Origin: Adineta vaga
Lineage: Eukaryota > Rotifera
Length of the DNA: 64,000 nt
Assembly (NCBI GenBank): GCA_021613535.1
Contig: CP075494.1
Location: forward strand, 9,362,001-9,426,000
Direction of reading: 5' to 3'
The first letter of the stretch is position 1, and every line of letters begins with the position of its first letter. The notes below the pieces were generated by a model that worked only from the letters and a program-made list of their open reading frames with translations, was not told the origin of the DNA and ran no database searches. Made by a program: the position numbers and the translations under genes. Below, one piece after another: positions 1-10,431 of the stretch.

Positions 1-169
1 ATTTTCATTTATTGAGAACAATACATTTAACATGACAAAAAAAAGAGAGTAATTGATTGGTACCAAAACGTATTAACATTCAAAATTATTCATTAATAAA
101 ACAAAAAAATAGATATAGGAATAACCAGAAATGATTACTAATAGCAATTACATGCATCGTAATGTGATC

Positions 170-2692
170 TCATTCTTGAGTATGTGAAAGTTTTCGTGGA
201 TCAAATGTAGGTGAATCTGGTGTACATGGTTGACAACTCAGATATCCCGATGTACTTATTGATGGATCATCTGTATCCGATGAATATCCAATTAAATCTG
301 TACCAAAATATCGATCACCAAAATTACCCAAACCAGGACAAATAAAACCTGTTTCAGGATCGAGTTGAGTATCACATGCTGTTGTTACTATTTTCACTTT
401 TGGGAACGCATATGCTACTGTGTGTATTCCTATTATTCAAATTCATAGATATTCAATAATGATCCTATACAAACAAACAGACCTTGTTTTGATACTAATA
501 GTGAAAGTAGTGCGATTTTCTCTTCGGGAACATTGTGATCTAATAATACTCGTATGGCCATTAGTGCTGCCGCACCAGTTGCTAAAATAAAAATCATTTT
601 AGATTAATCAAATTAGGAAAAAACAAATGATTGGAATACCAATCGTAGCATCAAGAATTAATACATAAGCATCAGCAATATCACGAGGTAATCGAAGATA
701 ATGAAGCTAATAATTAGCAAGATGAAATAGGGTTGATGAATATTTTGAAAAAAAAGTGTAATATTTAGGTTTACTTCTGGTTCGCCCGTACGTTGATTTG
801 TTTGAATTAAAATTTTTCCAATTTTTGCATTTTTATAAATTTCACTCAATGCAGGTTCTAAACATTCGCCAGCTCGAACAATCGATACACCACACACCTA
901 GAAATATCTCTTTCATTTTCTTTTCAGTTTTAATTTATATTTACATCGGAATAGACATGTTTTTTTCCTAGATATAGAAGACCTTGTGGTGTTTCAACAG
1001 TAACATTCTAAAGAAGAAGAAAAACAAATTAATGAATAATCTCACAGATATGTTTTTTTAATAAAATTACCTCAAATGGTAACAACGATAGAGCATATTC
1101 AATCAAAATTCGCATCAGACGTTTTGAATAGAAAATAAATTCATCACGATCCGTCTCTTTATTTCTTTATTATGAAAAGAAAACACTTCATTTAAGAATT
1201 AAATCATAGAACTTACCGAATAATCGTATGTAGATATTTTACTTGCGCTGTCTGATCTATTATAAAGAATGTATCAGGCATTGGAGAATCATCAATTAAT
1301 TCAGATTGATGAAAAAGTTGTGTTCGAACTTTTACACCACGCTAAAAGAGAAGTGATGTCGAAATAGAATTATATTAGTGTTAAATAATTCCACCATATA
1401 CTTTATGTAGTTCACGATTCACATGTTGTATAATCAAATCAATAGCGATTTGATTTTCACCACCTAAGAATAGAATTATTCGTTTCTGTAGAAGAAAATT
1501 TAACATACTTACCTCTTGGAACAATTAAATCGGCATGAGTCATCGTTGGTGCAATGTAATGATCATAAGAAGGTTTAACAAAACGTGTATATTGTTGTAT
1601 AACACCTTCAATTTCTCTTCCACGTTCTGCAATATCTCGTTCAAGTCTTCGTGCTAGACGAATATCTGCGTCAGTATCCACAAATATTTTCATGTCCAAA
1701 ATCTATGAATAAAATAAAAAACAAATAAGTAGATCAATTGTTTTTTACAGATTGACTTACATCACGAAGTTCTTTATTGAAGAAAGCTAGAATACCTTCG
1801 AAGATGACTACATTAGCACCATAGAGTTTTTTCTATAAAACAAAAAATACATATTCAAGAAGGTATGTTTTTTAATAAAACTTACTGAATATGATTCACG
1901 AGAATGAGTAGTAAAATTGTACAATGGAATTTCCACCTAAAATGAAACTCATAGAAGATTCGTTGGTTCTGTTCCTATTGATTGCTCTTACTTGTTTGCC
2001 AATTTTAAGATTTTTTAATGTTTCAAGAAGTAAATCAAAATCAAATGCATCAGGATGATCAAAATCATAATTACTAGTTTCTGCTAGTTTTTTTTGTTCT
2101 TCAGTTAAGACCTTTTAATGAATGATTCAATCTCATAAAACACAATATATTGAAATCAAGAAAAGATTTACTTTATAAAATGAATCCATACTTAATAATG
2201 TTACCCAAGGAATATTTAATTTCTCAACAATACTTTGTGCAACGGTTGTTTTTCCACTTGCACTTCCACCACAGATACCAATGACGAATGCTTCTTTTAT
2301 TTCACCTGATGGATCGTACCATGCTGGACGACCTGAATTTATCTTATGTTATATGAATGTTGAAAAAAGTTTATAAACTATCTACCAGCTGTATAAATTG
2401 TATTTCGTCCACGAAATGAAATTCGTTCATCAATTGAACGACTACTTGTTCGAATTCGTCGTCGACGTGCTTTTGTTGGTGAACCTGCTCCATTAATATT
2501 CGATGAACTAAATGTTACTCGACGTTTTGATGCGGTGGGAGATTGAACAGTAGTAGTAGGTGAGATATAACATGATTCACCATCATTGTCTGATTCACTA
2601 AAAATGTCAAAATTATACTCGAATGACTCAAGATGTTGATAAACAATAGGATTGAAGATCGAACCTGAGCTGTGGGACTTCTTTTCCGACAA
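170..2692 (-). CDS. UCKL1: Uridine-cytidine kinase-like 1 (uridine kinase + UPRT fusion)
   Basis: Uridine/cytidine kinase of pyrimidine salvage carrying a C-terminal uracil phosphoribosyltransferase-like domain, the UCKL1 architecture. About 14 short exons on the minus strand join in frame. The first exon (to about 2387) encodes a Ser/Arg-rich, low-complexity N-terminus of about 100 residues. The next begins [10 protein letters not shown] and carries the P-loop GGSASGKTT and then LLSMDSFYK. Later exons give [19 protein letters not shown] and [11 protein letters not shown], all typical of uridine kinases. The UPRT half starts near [18 protein letters not shown] and includes [13 protein letters not shown], the PRPP-loop-like segment [16 protein letters not shown] and the terminal [10 protein letters not shown]. 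The start at 2692 is the only ATG of a long open first exon. Human UCKL1 shares the same segments in the same order, so the family call is strong. Whether the UPRT half is catalytic cannot be judged here. Confidence 0.93.
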
Positions 2693-3283
2693 CTCTGTAG
2701 AATTGATGTATTTTATACAGAGAAACTCCGAACAGCTAGATTAATGAGAACCGATATTTTAGGCGAATGTTATTCTATATGATATTCGATTAGTCTATCG
2801 GTTACAGAGCAACAATGATTTGCCTTCTCCGTTTTCTTTTCTTTTTTCTTCGTTGCGTAGCAGATAAATGAAGCTTTTTATGATCAATCGATAAGCATTA
2901 GTAGAGAAAAATGTATCGTAACCAGTAGCTATGGAAATATAAGAACAGTAATTACCCATAATACAAATTATCTTGAAGCATAATTATACAATGTAACAAA
3001 CACAGCAAATACAATTAATAACGTACCTGTTTAACGTAGCTGAATATCGTCGATAGGTACTCATAAGAGAGATAGAGAGTGAACTATCTACGATTAAAAG
3101 AAATCGAACGAACAGAGTAATGCTCGAATTTTAGTTGAAATAGAAATATATGCGCAGATATTTATTTCTCTTCTTATTTTCGACACATACATAGAAAACA
3201 AAACAATGATGGTATGACAAAAACATGCTGTTTTCTTTGTACGTTTTTTCTTTTGTTTTTATTGTCGTCGACTGATTTGCTGT
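2693..3283. other. Intergenic: UCKL1 upstream / RPL10A downstream
   Basis: No supported coding exon. This stretch lies between the UCKL1 start and the RPL10A stop, both on the minus strand, so it should hold the UCKL1 promoter and 5'UTR and the RPL10A 3'UTR. I see AT-rich sequence only. Confidence 0.5.
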
Positions 3284-4068
3284 CTAATAGAGACGTTGTG
3301 GTTTACCCATAGTTGATTTAACGTAAAGTGCGCGAACATTTTGCCAATTCTTTTTCAATAATGAAACAAGAAAATTGACTGATAAATTGATATTGGCAGC
3401 TAATTCATCTGTAGTCATACCGACATTACCAACAGCAACAGCTAAACAGATGGTTTTTTTGGCTTGAAATTTAATTGTTGATTTAATTTCTTCGACCTTT
3501 TGTACCAACGAATCACTATGAGTGATAGCTGTTGGAAATTTACCTGCTTTATTCAAACCGGGTCCTTTGAAAGAAGAAAAAACAGAAATCAATTCATTGT
3601 TTTTCTTTCCATTGAAAAATCTTTACCAAGAATACGTGGAATTTGTCGAATAACAACATCCGATGCTAAAAATGCATCATATTGTTGTGATAGTTTTCGA
3701 ACTAATTTTTTATCCTTATTTAATTTCTTCAACTCATCGACGGTCATTGCTGGGATGTTATTAGCACGAGCTTCATCACAATGACTTTCATCACCCAAAA
3801 CACAAACGGTAAATTTTGGTTTAGGAGCATTACGAAGACGAACAGTACCACTAAAACGTTTGTCACGTGATGGATCGAAGTTTTTCAAAACAACTTGTAA
3901 TTCGACTGTTTCAACAAAATTACGTTTCTTGGTATCCTTGGAATAAGTTAAAACATTTTGTGATGTTTCAAGTAACATGTCCTAAAGAGAAAAAAAAATA
4001 TGAAAACGATGAACAACGAGAAGATGAAAAAGTTCTATCAAACATACACGAGTGATTTTTGACGACAT
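3284..4068 (-). CDS. RPL10A: 60S ribosomal protein L10a (uL1)
   Basis: Large-subunit ribosomal protein uL1, which forms the L1 stalk at the E-site. Three exons: 4068-4048 (MSSKITR), 3981-3627 and 3564-3284, joined across GT-AG introns in matching phase. The product begins [17 protein letters not shown] and contains [59 protein letters not shown] and the family C-terminus [20 protein letters not shown] ending in PQRLY. The length, about 216 residues, is normal for eukaryotic L10a. The tiny first exon of seven codons followed by an intron is common in animal ribosomal protein genes. All family landmarks are present and no defect is visible. Confidence 0.97.
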
Positions 4069-5231
4069 GATGATATATGAATGACAAGAGGACTAGTTTT
4101 ATCTAAAATATATATTCTGAAAAGTAATTTTGAAATTCTTTAATTCGGTTCATATTCATTCCTCATTCATCGATATGTTGAAATAAACAAGAAGCTTATC
4201 AATGGTGATCCATTAAATACCAAAGATGAAATTATGGCAACTGTATTAGATTGACTTAATGAATTCTGGAAATATAATTATCAATTTTAAGACTTCTATT
4301 CTCTAGTAGAAAATACTTTTCCCCATAGATCTTTATAACAGTAAGTTAGGTATGCACTTTGTATATTCGCTAGATTCAACCAATCAGATTAAAGGAAACG
4401 AATCGAATGGATTTTCGAGTTCGCCGTAAGTAAGTTTTAGTATAATTTAATTCATCGAATTGATAATGATAAATACAATACAAGCTGAATGACCATAGAT
4501 ATAAATTCTTTTCTGCCGATCGTTCATTGAAACTTATTACACAATTTGAATGCTTCATATTTAGTGAGAATTAAGATTAGATGTTTATTCGATACAAGTA
4601 AGAACTGGTACTTTAGAAATTCTTTTATCCAACAAGATATGAACTTTAAACTGTTATAATAAATTGCCTTTATTTATAATTGATAAAGTTGTAGAGAATT
4701 TATACACGTGATCAAATCTTTCAAATTACATTTTTGTTTTAAAACTACAATAATATCAATGCTGCTTGACTGTCTAAATTTCAATTCAAACAGAGTAGGA
4801 AAGAGACAAAAAAAACTACGCTTTCATCAAGGAAAGTTCAACATTAAACTCATAAACGCGGCATAATATTGATTCTGATGGAAAACACTCTTTAACGATC
4901 GAACATACTTTACTTTGTTTACAGCTTCAACATGTATCATACATCTGTTCGATGAAGTGAAAATAATCACGCTAGTGTCTTTTTCATATATGAGTAGGTA
5001 CAGCGATCTATTATACATGCATAAAAAACGCATACTAATGCCATCTATATCAACATATGCCTAGTTTGCAGCAACTATTACGAAAGGAATTCGTCGCATA
5101 TTCTTATTGGATAAAAAAAGAAGCTACAGTTTGATGTAAAATTTTCTTGCAATTACACTTACACAATTAATTTATCGATTAAAACTAGAAGTTTTTTTAA
5201 ATTTATTTCTCCAGCAATCTTCGTCTTCTAG
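4069..5231. promoter_or_regulatory. Divergent intergenic region RPL10A / PHAX
   Basis: This 1.16-kb gap separates the divergent starts of RPL10A (minus) and the PHAX-like gene (plus), so promoters for both are expected. A CCAAT-box sequence (CCAATCAG, 4380-4387) is visible. A probable 5'UTR intron acceptor (TTTCTCCAG) lies just before the PHAX start. Short open stretches (such as 4376-4558) show no coding character. Promoter function is inferred. Confidence 0.35.
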
Positions 5232-5933
5232 ATGAATGTTGATAATCATCGTTATTCATTATCTCGAAAGTGTGATGATAATGATGATGAACGAAGTGAA
5301 GGAGAATTAAACTCATCTTCCAGTGATACAGACAATGATGATCATGATGAAATTCATTCACAGACAACTACTCAAATACAACAAACTAGTAAATCATGGA
5401 CAAATATGTTAACTGAACAAAATCTTTCGTCTATTATGTCGAATGCATTAGCTGATAATTCTGAAATTATTCATATTGATGATCCAATCGCTCAACAAAG
5501 TGCTAATCCATTGACATATGTCTTTCCACCAGGAACAAATATTGATGAATATTTTGAACGAAAACAAAATCAAACAGAACCAAAATCGAAACGAAAAGCC
5601 AATCGACGTGATCTGAAAAATCTTTCTCATCTATTAAATAAAGAAAAAAATGAAGATCTTCTACGTGAAATACTCGATATAATCGGTTGTCGACGTGCAT
5701 TTCAATATGCCCATGAAGCAATTCGATTAAACAAAAGTAATGATCCTTCTATAATTAAATCAGATAATGGTCAAACACGAACCTTAGGTGGAATTTATTT
5801 TAAAATGTTTCTTAATGATAATGATAATAATTTAATCACCGAAAGTGAACGTGAAGAAATTAAGAAACGAAATCAAATTATACAAAAAGCCAAAAAGAAG
5901 AAGAAACCTAAGAAAAAGAAAACAAGTCTGTAA
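5232..5933 (+). CDS. PHAX: PHAX-like snRNA export adaptor
   Basis: Single-exon protein of 233 residues resembling PHAX, the phosphorylated adaptor that bridges capped U snRNA/cap-binding complex to CRM1 for nuclear export. The identifying part is the C-terminal RNA-binding domain at about residues 138-205: LLREILDIIGCRRAFQYAHE, then the hallmark TRTLGGIYFKMF, which corresponds to the RRTPGGVF/Y block of animal PHAX. The N-terminal half is acidic and serine-rich (DDNDDERSEGELNSSSS). It is followed by the short block NPLTYVFPPGTNIDEYFE and a basic segment (RKANRRDL). The protein ends in a run of lysines, a likely nuclear localisation signal. It is shorter than the vertebrate protein (nearly 400 residues), and a leucine-rich export signal is not obvious. 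The family assignment rests mainly on the GG motif domain. Confidence 0.75.
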   Translation: MNVDNHRYSLSRKCDDNDDERSEGELNSSSSDTDNDDHDEIHSQTTTQIQQTSKSWTNMLTEQNLSSIMSNALADNSEIIHIDDPIAQQSANPLTYVFPPGTNIDEYFERKQNQTEPKSKRKANRRDLKNLSHLLNKEKNEDLLREILDIIGCRRAFQYAHEAIRLNKSNDPSIIKSDNGQTRTLGGIYFKMFLNDNDNNLITESEREEIKKRNQIIQKAKKKKKPKKKKTSL

Positions 5934-6063
5934 TATATGTTTTCTTCGTTTTTTCTTTTCTTATTACGAACGAATATGAAGAATTTGTTTATCGTGAAAT
6001 ATATACATACGAATTCAGTTTTGATAAATAGTATCAACATTCTCTTTCATTTTTAGATTTCTC

Positions 6064-9000
6064 ATGAATTTAGTTAATTATTTTCTTGTTTATTTTCTTT
6101 TACATTTTTATCATTTATCAGCTCGTGAGAATAATTTCAATCCCTATGAAACTCTTGGTGTCTCTCGATCAGCCTCAGATAAAGATATTCGTCAAGCATA
6201 TAAAAAATTAGCTAAACATTGGCATCCAGATAAGAATTCTGAACCCAATGCTAATGATCAATTTACAAAAATCAATGCTGCTTATGAAGTAAAATCTCTC
6301 CTTATGATTCGATTTTAATACGAAACTATTTTCAGATCTTATCTGACCAAAAAAAACGACAAGATTATGATCAATATGGTACTACATCGGAGGGAAATCA
6401 TCATCATCATCAAGGTTTTAATTCACATCATTTTCACGATCCATTTGATATGTTTCGAGCACATTTTTTTCATGAAACATCATCAAATGCAAGAAAAATT
6501 ATTCATGCATAGTAATAACAAATCCTTCTCGGAAATTGATAATTGCACATCCTGTTTTTAGTGAATTCATGAACGATATTCTACCCAATAGTCATAGAAA
6601 ACCTTACGTTATTTTTGGAAGTACAAATTTTTGTTTTCATTGTCGACGACCTGCAGAGATTTTTCGATCAATGGAACAACAATTCAATGATGTCGGTAAG
6701 TTCAATATCATCTTGATTTGCTTTTCGAATTAAAATTCTTCATGTTTCTTTTTTCCCATTAGGTATTGGTACTGCTGAATTTAATATTCATGAACAACGT
6801 TTAAGTAATGAATTAGGAATCTTAAATGTCCCATCTTTATGTGTAATCAGCCAAGGTCGAGTTTATCATTTCGATGATCAAGATTTTTCGGAAACAAATA
6901 TCAAACAATTTGTACGAAATGCAATACCCATACATCGATTTGTTCAAACAGTAATCATATGTTCTCTTTTGATAAGGAATACAAATTTATTTTCTAATCT
7001 ATATAGTTAGAAACTTATGATGATATAACAAAAATGTTAACATCTGGCAAGCAATCAAATCGTGTTCATGCTATTCTAATAACTAAACAAAAAACTCCTT
7101 CATTCAAATTTGTTCTACCATGTTTGCAATATGTAACAAGAATAGAATGTGCTTCATTTAGTTCATGTAAGTTTTATCACAGGAAGAAATATATATATAT
7201 ATATATATATGTTTTTTCCTTGTCGTCCAGCTGTGATAAAAAGTAATTCATTACCATCATATCTGAAAACAATTTCGAAAACGTCTGATACAATTTTATT
7301 ATTCAAAGAAGATATTCATAATCCTGAAATTGTGATTAAAGATGTAAGAATTCGAAATATTTCTATGAATAATTGAGAATTTTGTAAGTCATTTAGAGTG
7401 ATTTTACATCTGATAAAATTCAAAATATTTTTGAATCAAATCAACTTTTACATTTATCAACAATTACAAGTGCTAATGTATTCAATCTGATCTGTCCAGT
7501 AAATTCTGTTAAGTACGTTTAAATAATATTAGTTCATTAACATGATAGTTTCATCGATAATTTGTTATTTATGAAAAAAAAAAGAAAATATGAATGTCGA
7601 TAGATATTAGCTAATCAATACATTCTCGAAAAGTCTTGATTGAATTATCATCGGTGCCTTTTTTTTCAATAATAACATCGAGATAAATCAGTTCGAGCGA
7701 TGTATATTACTAGGAAATAATTAATGTTTTTGTTTAGACAGATGTCTATTCATTTGACTATGTCGTTTAACATGTATACTCTTATTTTTCAAGCTTGTAC
7801 AAAACATCCCCTTCCTCTCTACTAAAATGAAATGCGAATTAAATTCAAGAGATTTGTTTCTTCAGGCCTTGTTTTCTCATTATTGGTGATCGAAATCTAT
7901 TTGTACAACATCATTCAACATTCCTTGAACTTTCTAAACAAGTATTCCATGAATATAAAACTCGTCTAGCATATCTGGATGTTTCATCGACAAAACAAAT
8001 CGAATTTAAAAAACTTCTCACATCTTATTCATTTAATCAAAATCTACATGTAAGTGTTTGTTTTTTGCTTTTTATCTAAGAAATCTATTGATAAACTTTT
8101 CGATAAAGATTCTCGCTGTTCGTCGATGGTCGACTGAAACGATTGAAATTCAAGATACGAATATTGAATTAGATGATAAGTCTTTCAATGTACTTGATGT
8201 TATCACAAAACTAAAACTATTCTTGAATAATCGTTGGTCAAATGCGAAAAAATATACTCTACCGAAATTTATCAATTTCGATCAACAAAATGAAGTAAAA
8301 CAAAACTTCTTTTCTTTTCCTTCAGCTTACAAATGAATTCTTTTCTTATTAGAATATATTTCGACAATTATACGATAACTTTCAAAACCATTGGAATTAT
8401 TGGGTAGAACGAAATGGTCTCGTTCGATATTTGTAAGATGATTAATTATTGAATTGATTTCATTTATTCTTCTTTCTGATTAGATTTAGTTATTTTTATA
8501 CCTATCAATTTTGGATAATCACTATCGTTGTTATACTTTATATTTATTATTTAAAAGACGAACCGAAACCTAATCCAAAAAAATCTCATCAGATCAAGTA
8601 AGATTGAATGTTTTCTAAAATATATTATTAATCTTCAAATAATGCAGGCAAATACAAGTACAGGAATTTAATGAAGACTTACTTCGACATTATAAAAATC
8701 CAGGTGCAGCAAATAGTATTATATTACTTCTTATTGCAGATACGCCCAAAGATTTATGTGTGAAATTTTTTAAAGAAAAAATCAATTTAATTAAAGGGTA
8801 TGTATCGAGAAAATAGCGAAGATAAGAAATCAGTTAATATGTCTTGCGTTATTTATTGATATTCGATCCTTTACTTCTTTTCTTTCATCAAGATGTTTTT
8901 AACTAAATCAGAAAGAAAAAAAAAGAAGAAATCTTCTCCTATTTCTTAGGAAAAAGAAACTTTAATTATGTATTCACTTGAAATAAGTAATCAAAAAAAA

Positions 9001-9330
9001 TCCTCTTGATAATTCTATTTTCTTTTTAGTTCTCATATGGTTTATTCTATTCTTTATCGTCAACAATCAAGTCAATGGCTTAATGAACTTTCGAATAATA
9101 TACAAGATAAACAATCTAGTCAATTTCTCCCATCAACTGTACTGGCATTGTATATTCGACGGAAGTTTTTTGTTTCTTATGGACCATTAGATGATGATTA
9201 TAATAATAGTAATGAAAGATGTCAACAATCATCTTCGAAACTAACATTTTCAGATTGGATTGATTTATTATTTGATGGAACTTTTCGAGAGCCAATTCAT
9301 GTTATTGATTGGCCAATGAAATTTTCTTGA
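6064..9330 (+). CDS. DNAJC16: DNAJC16-like J-domain/thioredoxin membrane protein
   Basis: Endoplasmic-reticulum J-protein with a thioredoxin-like fold. Exon 1 (6064-6288) encodes a signal peptide (FLVYFLLHFYHLSA) and a J domain starting NPYETLGVSRSAS, with the HPD motif in HWHPDKN. Exon 2 (from 6336) completes the J domain (ILSDQKKRQDYDQYG) and runs into a His/Phe-rich stretch with DPFDMFRAHFF. A thioredoxin-like domain follows: KPYVIFGSTNFCFHCRRP, carrying CFHC in place of the classic CGHC, then NVPSLCVISQGRVYHFDD. Many small exons follow. Near 8490-8560 there is a transmembrane helix (FWIITIVVILYIYYL), then a soluble tail ending at TGA 9328-9330. Order and spacing match DNAJC16. Around 6379-6512 the frame must change: either a canonical intron is spliced out or the sequence carries a 1-base frameshift. 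Confidence 0.82.
7189..7211. repeat. (AT)n microsatellite in DNAJC16 intron
   Basis: About 11 AT units inside the intron between the exons ending 7166 and starting 7231. Confidence 0.9.
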
Positions 9331-10431
9331 AAGTTTCTCTCTTTCTTTTTCTTGTCTGTTTTGTATTTGTCTTGTACTAATCGCTTTTCTTTTGTGTACT
9401 GTATATGGTCGTTATTACTACGGCTGTTTATCTCTCGTGCTGTGTTGCATCAATTAGGCTCTCTGTATGCGTATGTTCTATATTATTTCTCATTTTCTGT
9501 TCGGTGAAAAGTGATAGTTCACAGCAGTAGGATTCATCTTGTACCGATCAAACTATAGTGATAATAAGCTTTCCTATGGCGCCCTTGGCAGGCGATGACA
9601 TTGAAAGTGAGAACAGACGTGCTTTGGATTTATTTCATTATTTTTTTTTCTTTTTCTTCATCTCTGATTTTTTCATCGACAGATTGAAATTTTTAAGGAT
9701 ACGATTGATTGAATTTCAATTAGAATATATCTGTCGAAAAGAAAAATATAAATATATTCGTTGTTTTCTTCTTTTTCTATTTCAAAAATGTTTTATCATA
9801 GATGGTTTAATAATAATGAATGTGAACATTGAAAAATGAGACGAATGAACAATAGGCAATATACAAATAATAGTCTATTTTAATAGACCCCCTAGGTGGA
9901 TATTCAAGTGTATGTATGTGAGCACCTCATAATAATCGTGTGCTTAAATACGAAATAGAAAGCGTACAACCGATGCATATATGTTGAATCAAAGCCAATT
10001 CTCTCTCTCTCTCATTCTCTCCTTTTCTGTCTATTGAAGCAAGCGCGTTCTTTCCATATGTATATTGACAAATAGCGGCCCGCGGCTACCATTGCTTCTC
10101 GGTGTAAAAAAAACCTAGTGTGTATGCGCGAAAGAGAGAGAGATTTGTCGTTGCATAGCGAATAAAACATTTTTTTCTTTTCTTTCCTTTCCTTCTTTCT
10201 TGCGTTCTTTTCCTTTCTCAATCCATCCACCACACCGCTCAGCTGTTCTGTTTGTGCTCGCACACATACACAAGTAACATCGCCCTTTTCGTCGTCGTCT
10301 TTAGTTGCTTCTTATTTTTCATCCATCTATCCAACTACGCATAACCCTCGAAAAAGAAAACCGACAACGAGTTCTTCATTAGCGGTACTGTGTTCGTTTT
10401 CTTCTCTTTTGTATGTGTAATAAAAACTTCA
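9331..10431. other. Intergenic region
   Basis: DNAJC16 3'UTR followed by the presumed promoter/5'UTR of the orphan gene. The sequence is rich in pyrimidine tracts (for example CT-rich 10005-10030), and the open stretches on either strand are low complexity. No gene is supported. Confidence 0.4.

Noticed and set aside
6367-6561. Open frame with MINMVLHRREIIIII
   Set aside because: It is the third-frame shadow of DNAJC16 exon 2, and its content is low complexity.
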